A stretch of DNA of 64,000 bases, taken from contig NZ_ANNV01000175.1 of the NCBI RefSeq assembly GCF_000346755.1, positions 124,001 through 188,000 on the forward strand. The letters run 5' to 3'. Origin of the DNA: Pseudomonas sp. CBZ-4. GTDB taxonomy: Bacteria > Pseudomonadota > Gammaproteobacteria > Pseudomonadales > Pseudomonadaceae. Position numbers and translations under genes: made by a program. Positions 16,288-24,874 of this stretch are shown in pieces. The notes below the pieces were generated by a model that was given only the letters and a program-made list of their open reading frames with translations, had not been told where the DNA came from and made no database searches. The stretch's first letter is position 1, and every line of letters begins with the position of its first letter.

Positions 16288-17025
16288 CTAGCCTTGCTCA
16301 ACCAACGCACGCCCCTGCTCCCACAACCCGGTCATGCGCCACTGCTGCTCCAGCACACCTTCACCGAATGGCCGCACGCCCCCAAGGTTTTCCCCAAGCG
16401 CTTGAAAGTACGCGCCCTCTTCAAACAACAAGATCCACTCGGCCGATTGCAGCAGGTCCGGCCCGAAGAACGTCGCGCCGCCATTGGCTTCCAGCACCGC
16501 TGGCGTGTGCGGGTTGGCGGCGAGCACGTCGAGGATGAACTCGGCTTCGGGCTGTCTGCGGTCGATGTACACCGGCAGCTCCCGGGCCAGCGTCACCCGT
16601 TGCGCCGCAGCATAGTTGAGCGGGAACACCCGATGCGCCGCCGCATAGCCGCCCAAATACGGCGTGTGCACATGGATCACCACGTTGACCTGCGGCGCGC
16701 CGCGAAAGGTCGCCGCATAACGTCGACCACCACCGCCCTGGCGGCTGGCGCTCAACGGCTGGCCCGGCACCAGGTGTTCGTCCAGATGCACCACGCCGTC
16801 GTAGCTGGCGACCACCGCGCGGATGCTCTGGTCATCGTCCCACGGGCCGGGCGTGGCCACGACGATCAACAGATCGGTGCCCGGCACCCGCACATGGGCC
16901 TGGAAGGTGTTGGTGGCGGTCAAGGTGCGGGTGTCCTTGAGCACCTTGAAAATCTTCGCGGTATCACGCTTGGTCTGTTCGACCTGGTGCAGCAGGGCTT
17001 CACTCAACGGGGCAGGCTGGCTCAC
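16288..17025 (-). CDS. Class II aldolase/adducin family protein
   Basis: The 245-residue protein belongs to the class II aldolase/adducin fold, whose members are zinc aldolases, epimerases or decarboxylases. Recognisable parts are TATNTFQAHVRVPGTDLLIV, the metal-binding HVHTPYLGGYAAAHRVFPLN (about 116-135), and an ANGGATFFGPDL stretch where the enzyme's late histidine usually lies; that histidine is not obvious here. I chose GTG 17023-17025 because GGAG lies 8 nt upstream and the frame further up looks non-coding. A sigma-54 promoter on this strand (17068-17083) lies 43 nt upstream and is divergent from that of the monooxygenase operon, so the gene belongs to the organosulfur regulon. Confidence 0.8.
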   Translation of the reverse strand: MSQPAPLSEALLHQVEQTKRDTAKIFKVLKDTRTLTATNTFQAHVRVPGTDLLIVVATPGPWDDDQSIRAVVASYDGVVHLDEHLVPGQPLSASRQGGGGRRYAATFRGAPQVNVVIHVHTPYLGGYAAAHRVFPLNYAAAQRVTLARELPVYIDRRQPEAEFILDVLAANPHTPAVLEANGGATFFGPDLLQSAEWILLFEEGAYFQALGENLGGVRPFGEGVLEQQWRMTGLWEQGRALVEQG

Positions 17026-17067
17026 TTGATGAACTCCAGAATCAGGGAATGGGTGACTCCACCTCTC

Positions 17068-17083
17068 AGCACGAGTTGTGCCA
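17068..17083 (-). promoter_or_regulatory. Sigma-54 promoter of the class II aldolase gene
   Basis: On the minus strand the sequence reads TGGCACAACTCGTGCT, with GG and GC separated by the required 10 nt. Transcription would start near 17056, about 30 nt before the GTG at 17025. Confidence 0.7.
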
Positions 17084-17128
17084 GCCGCCACAGGCCCGTG
17101 ATCCGGGGCCTTGGCGCCGCGCGGATGT

Positions 17129-17171
17129 TGTCTCCCCAGCAACCACTGCTGACCGACTGCTGCCACAGCAG
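17129..17171. promoter_or_regulatory. Activator-binding palindromes shared by two divergent sigma-54 promoters
   Basis: CTGCTGCCACAGCAG (17157-17171) contains the perfect form of the motif TGCTG-N3-CAGCA that recurs through the locus. A weaker copy, TGTCT-CCC-CAGCA, is centred 29 bp away at 17135. The site lies between the sigma-54 promoters at 17068 (minus) and 17227 (plus), as expected for an upstream activating sequence serving both. Confidence 0.7.
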
Positions 17172-17226
17172 CACCCGGCCCGGCGCGTAGCCGGGGCGCG
17201 CCCGCAATTGCGCCGCCCAGGGAGAC

Positions 17227-17242
17227 TGGCATGGGCGTTGCT
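17227..17242 (+). promoter_or_regulatory. Sigma-54 promoter of the first monooxygenase operon
   Basis: TGGCATGGGCGTTGCT fits the -24/-12 consensus closely. The expected start is near 17254, about 30 nt before the ATG at 17285. Confidence 0.8.
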
Positions 17243-17284
17243 ATCAGCCTCTGCAACGTTTTCCATTTTCTTTCGGGAGCCTGT

Positions 17285-18415
17285 ATGAGCACGGAGTTTT
17301 TCTGGCGGTTGCCCCTCGGCACCGACGGCCAGCAACTGAGTACAGACCTGCACAATCGCGGCAGCTTCAACCGCAGCCCCGGGCATATCGCGCCGGGCCG
17401 GCGGCCCAACGGCGAGCCGGACGGCTTCACCTACATCGACTACATCGCGCAAGTGGCCAAGGCCGCCGAGCTGGCCGGTTTCGAGGGCGCGCTGTTGCCC
17501 ACCGGCCCGGAGCCGTGGATCGTCGCCGCGGCGCTGGCGCGCGAGACCCGGCGCATCCGTTTCCTGGTGGCGTTCCAGGCCACCTGGACCCTGCCCGCCT
17601 ACGCCGCGCAGCAGGCCGCGATTCTGCAACACCTCAGCCACGGGCGCCTGGACTGGAACATCATCACCGGCGGCAACCCGGCCAGCCAGCGCGCCCAGGG
17701 TGATTTCCTCGACCATGACCAGCGCTACCGGCGCACCGGCGAGTTCCTCGACATCATCCAGGGCTTGTGGGAGCACGAGACGTTTTCCTATGAAGGCCAG
17801 GTCTACCAGCTGGAGAACGGCTCGCTGCCCCCCGGCCTGCGCGCCGAACGCAAACCCGGCGTGTACTTTTCCGGTTTCTCCGAGCCGGCGCTGGACGTCG
17901 CCGCCAAGCACGCCGACGTATACCTCAACTGGGCCGAGCCGCTGGACAAACTCCAGCCGCACATGGACCGGGTGCGCGAGCGCGCCGCGCAACAAGGCCG
18001 CGAAGTGCGCTTCGGCCTGCGCGTGGACCTGTTCGCCCGGGAAACCGAAGAAGCCGCCTGGCGCGACCTGCGTCGCCAGTTCGACGCCGTGGGCAATCGC
18101 GGCAGCAGCGAGGCCAAGGCCTTTGTCGGCGGCTCGGATTCGGTGGGGGCCGCACGCCAGACCGCCTATCACCAGAATGTCGACCGCTTTGAAGACCTGA
18201 TCATCGGCCCCAACCTCTGGGCCGGTTTTGCCAAGGCCAAGCCCGGCCCCACCGTGGGCCTGGTCGGCAGCCATGAAAATGTCGCCGAACGCCTGGCCGA
18301 GTACCGCGACGCAGGCTTCTCGACCTTTATCCTCGCCAGCAACCCGCACCTGGAAGAAGCCCTGCGCATCGGCCAGGAAGTATTGCCGCTGGTGCAAGAC
18401 CGCCCTTCGCGCTGA
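17285..18415 (+). CDS. LLM-class FMNH2-dependent monooxygenase (SsuD-like), copy 1
   Basis: The 376-residue protein is a bacterial luciferase-like TIM barrel related to alkanesulfonate monooxygenase SsuD. Blocks include FTYIDYIAQVAKAAELAGF, RRIRFLVAFQATWTLPAYAA, LDWNIITGGNPAS, FLDHDQRYRRTGEFLDIIQG and a C-terminal ILASNPHLEEALRIGQEVLP. Such enzymes use FMNH2 and O2 to split C-S bonds and release sulfite. GGGAG is about 7 nt before ATG 17285, which I prefer to the upstream open frame. It is most like the copy at 29587; both begin FF-RLPL and share an N-terminal insert compared with SsuD. It forms an operon with the DszB-like gene 11 nt downstream, driven by the sigma-54 promoter at 17227. Confidence 0.88.
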   Translation: MSTEFFWRLPLGTDGQQLSTDLHNRGSFNRSPGHIAPGRRPNGEPDGFTYIDYIAQVAKAAELAGFEGALLPTGPEPWIVAAALARETRRIRFLVAFQATWTLPAYAAQQAAILQHLSHGRLDWNIITGGNPASQRAQGDFLDHDQRYRRTGEFLDIIQGLWEHETFSYEGQVYQLENGSLPPGLRAERKPGVYFSGFSEPALDVAAKHADVYLNWAEPLDKLQPHMDRVRERAAQQGREVRFGLRVDLFARETEEAAWRDLRRQFDAVGNRGSSEAKAFVGGSDSVGAARQTAYHQNVDRFEDLIIGPNLWAGFAKAKPGPTVGLVGSHENVAERLAEYRDAGFSTFILASNPHLEEALRIGQEVLPLVQDRPSR

Positions 18416-18426
18416 ACAGGATGACC

Positions 18427-19488
18427 ATGAGCACACCTTCTCTCGATACCCTCTGGTACACCCACAGCCCGGTGCCGACCGGCCTCGGCATCGCCGTGGA
18501 ATCCGGGCGCCTGGCCGAGGCGTTCCTGCCGTCGGGCACCAATATCCAGGCCCTGCGCGAGTCCAGCGAGCGCGACATCCGCGAAGCCCACTACGACCAT
18601 CACCTGCCCAACTCCGTGCGCCACGGCGGCAACATCCCGGCGATCTGGGCCTATGCCAATGGCGGCGACACACGCCTGCTGGGGTTGTCGTGGAGCGACG
18701 AAGTGCAGTTGATCCTGACCACCGTCGAAAGCGGCGTGAAAACCGTGCGCGACCTCAAGCACCGCCGCTTCGGCATCCCCAAGTGGGCCAACGTGCAGAT
18801 CGACTTCACCCGCGCCCAAGCCCTGCGCGGCCTGGAAAACGCGCTGAAGCTCGAAGGCATGAGCGTCAGCGATGTGGACCTGGTGGACTACCCCTACGGC
18901 GGCACCTACAGCGACGAACAGATGCGCCACGTCCACGGCGCCCAGGTGTCGTTCGGCTTCAACCGCGCGCAACGGCGCAACAATGAACTGATCGGCCTGC
19001 TGCGCGGCGACATCGACGCGATCTTTCTCAAGGGCGCCCACGCCGTGCAACTGGCTGCCGAGTTCGGCCTGCATGTGGTGATCGACACCGGCTCCCACCC
19101 CGACCCGATGATCCGCTCCAACAACGGCACGCCGCGCACCCTCACGGTGGACGGGCATTTGCGCGAGCATCACTTCGACGCGGCGAAAACCATCGTCGAC
19201 TGCGTGCTGCGCGCCGAGCAATGGGCCTGGGCCAACCCCGAGAAAACCCGCCAGTTCCTCGCCCGCGAACTCAACACCAGCGAGTACTGGGTGGCCACCG
19301 CCTACGGCGAAGATGCCCATCGGCGCCTGCGCACCATGCTCGATGAGCAGTCGATCCTCGCGTTGCAGGACTTCACCGATTTCCTCCATCGCTGGCAGTT
19401 CATCCAACGGCGTTTCGACGTGCGTGACTGGATTGATTTCAGCGTGCTGGAAAGTGTCCTCGGTGCCACTTCACGCTTGTCCGTCTAG
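18427..19488 (+). CDS. DszB-like (desulfinase/SsuA-fold) cytoplasmic protein with Ser in place of the catalytic Cys
   Basis: The 353-residue protein would usually be called an ABC substrate-binding protein, but it has no signal peptide and starts directly with LDTLWYTHSPVPTGLGIAVE. This matches the start of 2'-hydroxybiphenyl-2-sulfinate desulfinase DszB (its SNCPVPNAL region). The DszB residues His60 and Arg70 have counterparts at His55 and Arg65 here (HYDHHLPNSVRHGGNIP), but the nucleophile Cys27 is Ser14. It may therefore be an inactive or altered desulfinase, or a cytoplasmic ligand-binding protein. AGGA lies 6 nt before ATG 18427, better placed than ATG 18421. It is co-transcribed with the monooxygenase upstream. 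Residue alignment to DszB is from memory. Confidence 0.75.
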   Translation: MSTPSLDTLWYTHSPVPTGLGIAVESGRLAEAFLPSGTNIQALRESSERDIREAHYDHHLPNSVRHGGNIPAIWAYANGGDTRLLGLSWSDEVQLILTTVESGVKTVRDLKHRRFGIPKWANVQIDFTRAQALRGLENALKLEGMSVSDVDLVDYPYGGTYSDEQMRHVHGAQVSFGFNRAQRRNNELIGLLRGDIDAIFLKGAHAVQLAAEFGLHVVIDTGSHPDPMIRSNNGTPRTLTVDGHLREHHFDAAKTIVDCVLRAEQWAWANPEKTRQFLARELNTSEYWVATAYGEDAHRRLRTMLDEQSILALQDFTDFLHRWQFIQRRFDVRDWIDFSVLESVLGATSRLSV

Positions 19489-19506
19489 TTTCATGACGCG
19501 CACCTC

Positions 19507-19529
19507 GGCCGGCTTGCCGGCCTTTTTTT
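19507..19529 (+). terminator. Rho-independent terminator of the first monooxygenase operon
   Basis: GGCCGGC and GCCGGCC form a 7-bp GC-only stem with a TT centre, followed directly by seven T (19523-19529). It lies 18 nt after the DszB-like stop and separates that operon from the TonB receptor gene. Confidence 0.9.
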
Positions 19530-19585
19530 CGCCCATGGAAAAGCCCGCCTGCTCATCCGCAAACAGCCCCTTGCTGACCGGCTGC

Positions 19586-19598
19586 TGCTGGGGCAGCA
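19586..19598. promoter_or_regulatory. Activator-binding palindrome upstream of the first TonB receptor gene
   Basis: TGCTG-GGG-CAGCA is a perfect copy of the locus motif, 52 bp before the sigma-54 promoter at 19650. A degenerate partner (only the CAGC half is clear) is centred about 30 bp upstream near 19562. Confidence 0.7.
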
Positions 19599-19649
19599 AC
19601 ACCCTCCGCAAGTCTGAATAAAACCTATAGATATCAACAACATAAAACT

Positions 19650-19665
19650 TGGCACAGGCCCTGCT
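19650..19665 (+). promoter_or_regulatory. Sigma-54 promoter of the TonB receptor-MFS operon
   Basis: TGGCACAGGCCCTGCT has GG and GC 10 nt apart and a full TGGCAC box. Transcription would begin near 19677, about 79 nt before the receptor ATG. Confidence 0.8.
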
Positions 19666-19755
19666 ATAGCGCTGTAGCTTTCCAGGTTTGCAGTGCACTT
19701 AAAAGACAACTTAAGCAGACCGAAAAGTACCAGCACCATTACTTTCGGAGGGGTT

Positions 19756-21996
19756 ATGTACCGCATCAACAGGATCACCCACAGCCTTTGGCTGGCCACC
19801 GCCTTGACCGGCACGCTGCACAGCCTGCCTGCACTGGCACAGGAACAGACGCCCGCCGCCGACGACAGCGGACCCACCCTCAAATCGGTGACGGTCACCG
19901 CCCAGCGCCGCGAAGAAAGCGTGCAGGACATCGCCAACGCGGTCAGCGCCGTGTCCGGCGAGAGCCTCGGCCAGACCGGCACCGACTACATCGGCAAGGC
20001 CCTCAAGTTCGTGCCCAACGCCCAGGCCAACAACCCGGACGGCGATGCACGGCCGCGCTGGTACATTCGCGGAGTGGGCACCGGCGACCAGGGCGCCGCC
20101 ACGGTATTCCCGGTGGGCGTGTACGTCGACGATGTGTACCTCAACGCGCCGCTGGCGGGCGGCGACCCGCTGTTCGACCTGGATCGCATCGAGATCCTGC
20201 GCGGCCCGCAAGGCACGCTGTATGGCAAGAACACCACCGGTGGCGCGGTGAACATCCTGACCAAAAAACCGAGCTTCGAGAACGACGGCTACGCCACCCT
20301 TGGCTACGGCAGCAAGAACGAGAAAATCGTCAATGGCGCCATCGGCGGCACCCTGGTGGAAGACCGCCTGGCCGCCCGCGTGTCGCTGTACTCCAAGGAG
20401 CGCGACGGCTTTATCAAGAACGTCTACGACGACAAGGATTACGACCGCGTCGACAACAAAGCCGTGCGCCTGCAATTCCTCGCCACGCTCAACCCCGACC
20501 TCACCGCACTCTGGACCCTGCACGACAGCCAGACCCGCGGTACCGCCGCCGGCCTGTTGCCGGTGGGCAGCTTCCCGTGGCTGGGCGGCTATAACCGCAG
20601 CAACCCGGACCGACGCTACATCGACAGCAACGTCGACAACAAATCAAAAATCGAACACGCCGGCACGGCCCTGACCCTCAACTACGACCTGGGTGACTAC
20701 CGCCTCACCTCGATCAGCGCCTACGACGAAACCAAGCAACGCAGCATCAGCGACGATGACTTGTCGCCGGTGGAAAGCGGGCGCAACTACACCAACAACC
20801 GCTGGCGCCAGTACTCCCAGGAGTTCCGTATCGCCTCGCCCACCAGCGAAACCCTGCGCTGGATCCTCGGCACGCACTTCTTCCACGAAGACCTGCAAAG
20901 CGCCGGCGCCACCTCGGCCTTGCCGGATGAAGGCGCGTCCGAGGCCAGCTACACCGGCACCTCGTTCAGCCATAAAAACACCAGCTACGCACTGTTCGGC
21001 AACCTGGCCTACGACTTCACCGACCAGTTCACCGTCACCGGCGGCCTGCGCTGGACCCGCGAGAAAAAAGCCATCGACCTGGACCTGGTGCAAACCACCG
21101 GCAGCAACTTCAACGGCGACTGGTGGGATTCAGGCTCCCTGCAAAACCCGGTGGACGTGACCGGTGCCGGCATCACCACCAACGGCAATGCCAAGCGCAA
21201 CAAGACCTGGAGCGCGGTGACCTACGACCTGACCCCGGAATACCGCATCAACGACAACCTGCGGGTGTACGCCCGTTATGCCAAGGGCTTCCGTTCGGGT
21301 GCGTTCAACACCGGGCTGTCCAGCAGCCTGGAGCAGTTGAGCACGGTGCAGCCGGAGACCCTCAATTCCTATGAACTGGGGCTCAAGTCCGAGTGGCTCA
21401 ACGGTCGCGTGCACGCCAACGCCAACGTCTTCTACTACGACTACCAGGACATGCAGGTCAGCGCGACCACCACCACCGCCAGCGGCAGCCTGGTGTCGTT
21501 GCTCACCAACGGCGCCGAAGGCACGGCGCGCGGCGCGGAGTTCGAACTGGAAGCCCAGGCCACCGACAACCTGCACCTGCAATTGGCCGCCTCGGTGTTT
21601 TCCAGCGAGTTCACCGGCGACCTGTGGAAGGGCAACAGCTTTATCCGCGCGCCACGCCACACCTACGCGCTGGGCGCCGACTACCGCTTCCCGCTGGATA
21701 TTCCAGGCGCCCTGGTCCTGGGCGGCGACCTGCGTTACCAGAGCAAGGAGTACTTCATCTCGGCGTATCAGCAGTCGCAGTGGACCTGGCTCAACCAGGG
21801 CGGCTACACCGTGAGCAATGCGCACCTGAGCTACACCACCGCCGACGAGAAGTACAACATCACCGGCTTCGTCAACAACCTCACCGACAAGCAGTACCAG
21901 AACCACGGCATTTCCCTCAACCGTGGCAGCGCGCCGTATTGGGCGTCGTTCGGTGACCCGCGCACCGCCGGCGTGACCGTGACGGCGAAGTTCTGA
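19756..21996 (+). CDS. TonB-dependent outer-membrane receptor, copy 1
   Basis: The 746-residue precursor has a signal peptide (about 1-28, ending ALAQ) and then a TonB-box/plug region. The plug shows VTVTAQRREESVQDIANAVS, PRWYIRGVGTGDQG, the VYVDDVYLNAPLAGG block and the IEILRGPQGTLYGKNTTGGA signature. The rest is a 22-strand barrel ending in aromatic Phe (VTVTAKF). GGAGG lies 4-5 nt before ATG 19756. TonB receptors import scarce compounds across the outer membrane using TonB energy. Its sigma-54 promoter and neighbours point to an organosulfur substrate rather than a siderophore. It is 46-50% similar by eye to the second receptor at 36927, especially in the plug. Confidence 0.9.
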   Translation: MYRINRITHSLWLATALTGTLHSLPALAQEQTPAADDSGPTLKSVTVTAQRREESVQDIANAVSAVSGESLGQTGTDYIGKALKFVPNAQANNPDGDARPRWYIRGVGTGDQGAATVFPVGVYVDDVYLNAPLAGGDPLFDLDRIEILRGPQGTLYGKNTTGGAVNILTKKPSFENDGYATLGYGSKNEKIVNGAIGGTLVEDRLAARVSLYSKERDGFIKNVYDDKDYDRVDNKAVRLQFLATLNPDLTALWTLHDSQTRGTAAGLLPVGSFPWLGGYNRSNPDRRYIDSNVDNKSKIEHAGTALTLNYDLGDYRLTSISAYDETKQRSISDDDLSPVESGRNYTNNRWRQYSQEFRIASPTSETLRWILGTHFFHEDLQSAGATSALPDEGASEASYTGTSFSHKNTSYALFGNLAYDFTDQFTVTGGLRWTREKKAIDLDLVQTTGSNFNGDWWDSGSLQNPVDVTGAGITTNGNAKRNKTWSAVTYDLTPEYRINDNLRVYARYAKGFRSGAFNTGLSSSLEQLSTVQPETLNSYELGLKSEWLNGRVHANANVFYYDYQDMQVSATTTTASGSLVSLLTNGAEGTARGAEFELEAQATDNLHLQLAASVFSSEFTGDLWKGNSFIRAPRHTYALGADYRFPLDIPGALVLGGDLRYQSKEYFISAYQQSQWTWLNQGGYTVSNAHLSYTTADEKYNITGFVNNLTDKQYQNHGISLNRGSAPYWASFGDPRTAGVTVTAKF

Positions 21997-21998
21997 GG

Positions 21999-23180
21999 AT
22001 GCCCGTGAACACCTCGCACCCGGGTTTCCTGGTCAACTTCATGCTGCTGGCCACCTTCAGCGGCGCCACCATCGGCATGGCCAAGATCGTCACCACCTTG
22101 TACGCCCTGTCGCTGGGGGCAAACGCCATGCAGGTGGGGATCATCTCGGCCATGGAGTCCTTGGGCATGGTGTTTCTCACCTTGCCGGCGGGTTTCGTGA
22201 TCGCCCGCTATGGCGCCAAGCCGATCTACTTTGTGTCGAGCCTCGGCCCGATGCTGGTCAACCTGCTGATCCCGCTGTTCAGCGGTTGGCTGTGGCTGGC
22301 GCTGGCGCAGTGGTTGATCGGCTTGTTCATTCCGTTTCGCATCGTCGCGATGAACAGCGCCTTCCTGCGCGAACTCAAGCACCTGGGGCTGAGCAAGGCC
22401 GGCTGGTATCGCGGCGCCTTGACCCTGGGCCTGGGCTTGCTGGGGCCGCTGCTGGGCAACCAGTTCAGCGGCGAAGGCCAGTTTCATTGGGCCTTCGTGC
22501 TGATCAGCCTGTGTTTTGGCGCGATGGCGGTGTACAGCCTGAGCTTCTGGGAAGGTGAACCGCCGAGCGAGCGCGCGCCTGCGCTCAACCTGTCGGCCAT
22601 GTTCGGCGAAGCCCGTGGGCTGCTGGGGCATCGAGAGATCCGCGAGCCGTGTGCCATGGAGGCGCTCAACAGTGCGACCACCTCGGTGTTCAGCACCTTC
22701 ATCATCCTCTATGCGCTACAGGAAGCGGGCCTGTCCCAGGACCGTGCGGTGGCGTTGGTGGTGATCGAAGGGGTTGGCGCGGTGCTGGCGCTGTTTGGCC
22801 TGGGGTACGTACTGCGCCACCTCAGCCAGGGTCTGGCCTATGGCTTGAGCCTGGCGTTCGGCATGGCGGCGCTGCTGCTGATCGGATTGAGCCACGGCTT
22901 TGCCTGGCTCGCCTTGGCGGGCGTGTTGTTGAGCCTTGCCGCCGCCGCTTTGCACCTGCTGAACATGAACCAACTCAGCCACCAGGTGCAGGACAAGAGC
23001 AAGGTGTCGGGGCTGTTCCAGCTCGCCTCCATGGCCGGTGGTTTTGTCGGGGCGATGACGGGCGGTGCGCTCAGTTACCTGATCGGCCTCGGCCCGCTGT
23101 TTGTGTGCTGGGCACTACTCATCCTGGTGATTGCGGCGGCCTGGTATACGGCGCGGCGCCAGGTGCCCGTCGCGGCCTGA
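21999..23180 (+). CDS. MFS transporter
   Basis: The 393-residue protein has about twelve hydrophobic segments and typical major-facilitator features: GMAKIVTTLYALSLGANAMQ near the first helices, the loop-2/3-like VIARYGAKPIYF (about 66-77) and repeated Gly-rich helices. The ATG is 2 nt after the TonB receptor stop and the ribosome site overlaps that stop, so translation is coupled. It probably exports a product or carries the receptor's ligand across the inner membrane; the direction cannot be told from sequence. The UAS and sigma-54 promoter of the next operon begin within 10 nt of its stop. Confidence 0.87.
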   Translation: MPVNTSHPGFLVNFMLLATFSGATIGMAKIVTTLYALSLGANAMQVGIISAMESLGMVFLTLPAGFVIARYGAKPIYFVSSLGPMLVNLLIPLFSGWLWLALAQWLIGLFIPFRIVAMNSAFLRELKHLGLSKAGWYRGALTLGLGLLGPLLGNQFSGEGQFHWAFVLISLCFGAMAVYSLSFWEGEPPSERAPALNLSAMFGEARGLLGHREIREPCAMEALNSATTSVFSTFIILYALQEAGLSQDRAVALVVIEGVGAVLALFGLGYVLRHLSQGLAYGLSLAFGMAALLLIGLSHGFAWLALAGVLLSLAAAALHLLNMNQLSHQVQDKSKVSGLFQLASMAGGFVGAMTGGALSYLIGLGPLFVCWALLILVIAAAWYTARRQVPVAA

Positions 23181-23184
23181 CTGC

Positions 23185-23227
23185 TGCTGTAGCAGCAGTG
23201 CACCAGCAACGCGTTGCCCGTGCAGCA
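23185..23227. promoter_or_regulatory. Pair of activator-binding palindromes upstream of the ABC operon
   Basis: TGCTG-TAG-CAGCA at 23185-23197 is perfect; TGCCC-GTG-CAGCA at 23215-23227 has one good half. Their centres are 30 bp apart, on the same face of the helix, and they lie 75 and 45 bp before the sigma-54 promoter at 23272. Confidence 0.7.
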
Positions 23228-23271
23228 GCGCGGTTGCCCGCCTTCACCCGTGTTTGCCGGGCCTTGGGCCT

Positions 23272-23287
23272 TGGCATACAAGCTGCA
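23272..23287 (+). promoter_or_regulatory. Sigma-54 promoter of the SsuCB-like ABC operon
   Basis: TGGCATACAAGCTGCA has the GG-N10-GC spacing. The predicted start near 23299 is about 24 nt before the ATG at 23323. Confidence 0.75.
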
Positions 23288-23322
23288 CTATTGCCTTCAA
23301 GCAGACTGATAAGAGTATCCCC

Positions 23323-24105
23323 ATGCCCCAACCTTCACTGCCGGCGCTTGCGTCCCGGCTCTCCTGGCTGATTTCGCCGCTGGCCTTGCTTGGCCTGTGG
23401 GCCTGCGTCACGGCGGCCGGGGTATTCCCCCGGCAGTTGCTGGTGCCGCCCGCCCAGGTGTGGCGCACCTTTGCGCTGCTGCTGGAGAATGGCGAGCTGT
23501 TGGACCACTTGCTCACCAGCCTCGCCCGCCTGGGCTGGGGCCTGGGCATTGGTGCGGCGAGCGGATTGCTGTTCGGCTTGCTGATGGGTTTGTCGAAAAC
23601 CGTGGAAGCCTATTGCGGGCCGCTGTTCCATAGCCTGCGGCAGATCCCCAGCCTGGCCTTGATTCCGCTGTTGGTGCTGGTATTCGGCATCGATGAAATC
23701 TTCAAGATCGTCATCGTCGCCGAAGCAGCTTTTTTCCCGCTGGCGTTGGCCACCAGCCAGGGCGTCAAGGGCATTCCCCGCAGCTATTTCGAAGTGGCGG
23801 CGGTGTATCGCCTGCCCTGGCTGAGCCTGGTCAAGGCTGTGGCGTTGCCAGCGGTGACGCCGCAGATTGTCACCGGCCTGCGCATCGGCCTGACCCGCGC
23901 CTGGGTGGTGTTGATCGCCGCCGAACTGCTGGCGGCCGACAGCGGCCTGGGGCAGATGATCGAGATGGCGCGGCAGATGTTGCGCATCGACGTGGTGATG
24001 GTCGGCATCGTCGTCACCGGTCTGGTCGGCTTCGCCCTCGACTGGTCCCTGCGCCGCCTTGAACGCCGCTTGCAGCGCTGGCAACCGACGCGGGTGGCGC
24101 CATGA
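23323..24105 (+). CDS. ABC transporter permease (SsuC/TauC-like), subunit 1
   Basis: The 260-residue inner-membrane protein has about six hydrophobic helices and the binding-protein-dependent transport permease pattern of the sulfonate/nitrate/taurine class. This includes the SLRQIPSLALIPLLVLVFGI block and the cytoplasmic EAA-type loop (EVAAVYRLPWLSLVKAVALP, about 162-181). It overlaps the second permease by 4 nt (ATGA). The two unlike permeases would pair as a heterodimer under the ATPase encoded next. ATG 23323 is chosen as the first after the sigma-54 start site. Confidence 0.88.
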   Translation: MPQPSLPALASRLSWLISPLALLGLWACVTAAGVFPRQLLVPPAQVWRTFALLLENGELLDHLLTSLARLGWGLGIGAASGLLFGLLMGLSKTVEAYCGPLFHSLRQIPSLALIPLLVLVFGIDEIFKIVIVAEAAFFPLALATSQGVKGIPRSYFEVAAVYRLPWLSLVKAVALPAVTPQIVTGLRIGLTRAWVVLIAAELLAADSGLGQMIEMARQMLRIDVVMVGIVVTGLVGFALDWSLRRLERRLQRWQPTRVAP

Positions 24106-24857
24106 AACGCCTGCTCCGCCACGCCCGTGGCGCGCTGTTGCCGCTGCTGTTGCTGGCCGCCGGGGAATTTGCCTCGCGCCAGGGTGCCAGCGGCGCCTAC
24201 GCCGTGGTGCCGTTGGCGCAGGTGGTGGCCGGGTTGATGGAGATCGTCGGCAACGGCGAGCTGCTGACCAACCTGCTCGCCAGCCTGCTGCGCACCAGCC
24301 AGGGCCTGCTGTTTGGCGTGCTTGCCGGCACCCTGATCGGCGCGAGCATGGCGTTGTCCGCCTGGGGCGAGCGCTTGATTGCACCGCTGTTCCATAGCCT
24401 GCGCCAAGTGCCGATGCTCGCCTGGATTCCCTTGATCGCGCTGTGGTTCGGCAATGGCGAAAGCTCCAAGGTGCTGATCATCGCCCTGGCCGCCAGCTAC
24501 CCGATGGCCCTCAACACCTTCGAAGGCTTGCGCCAGGTGGACGCGCGCCACCTCGAAGTCGCCCAGGCCCTGGTCCTCAGCCGCCGTCAACGCTTTGCCC
24601 TGGTGCTGCTGCCGTCGGCACTGCCCAGCCTGTGTACCGGCGTGCTGCAAGCGATTGCCTTCGCCTGGGTCACGGCGGTGGGCAGCGAACTGTTCCTCTC
24701 GGCCGGCCCCGGGCTGGGCAACCTGATGATGAATGCCGAAGCCGGCGCACGCATGGAGATCATCCTGCTGTGCGTGATCAGCATCGCCGCCCTGGGCTAC
24801 GGCATGAGTCTGTTATTCACCTGCCTGAGCCGCTACCTGCTGCGCTGGCGCCCCTGA
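24102..24857 (+). CDS. ABC transporter permease (SsuC/TauC-like), subunit 2
   Basis: The 251-residue inner-membrane protein belongs to the same family as the preceding permease, sharing FHSLRQVPMLAWIPLIALWF and the EAA-type loop EVAQALVLSRRQRFALVLLP. SsuABC-type systems normally use one permease gene as a homodimer; here two adjacent diverged genes imply a heterodimer and perhaps a larger or asymmetric substrate. Start and stop are embedded in an operon with 4-nt overlap upstream and 17 nt to the ATPase gene. Confidence 0.88.
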   Translation: MKRLLRHARGALLPLLLLAAGEFASRQGASGAYAVVPLAQVVAGLMEIVGNGELLTNLLASLLRTSQGLLFGVLAGTLIGASMALSAWGERLIAPLFHSLRQVPMLAWIPLIALWFGNGESSKVLIIALAASYPMALNTFEGLRQVDARHLEVAQALVLSRRQRFALVLLPSALPSLCTGVLQAIAFAWVTAVGSELFLSAGPGLGNLMMNAEAGARMEIILLCVISIAALGYGMSLLFTCLSRYLLRWRP

Positions 24858-24874
24858 TTCTGGAAGGCTTGGAC

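Noticed and set aside
17066-18673. Long open frame of 535 codons on the minus strand
   Set aside because: It runs antisense to the monooxygenase and DszB-like genes, has very unusual composition (Arg, Gly and Ala) and no family motif; it is a by-product of GC-rich third positions.
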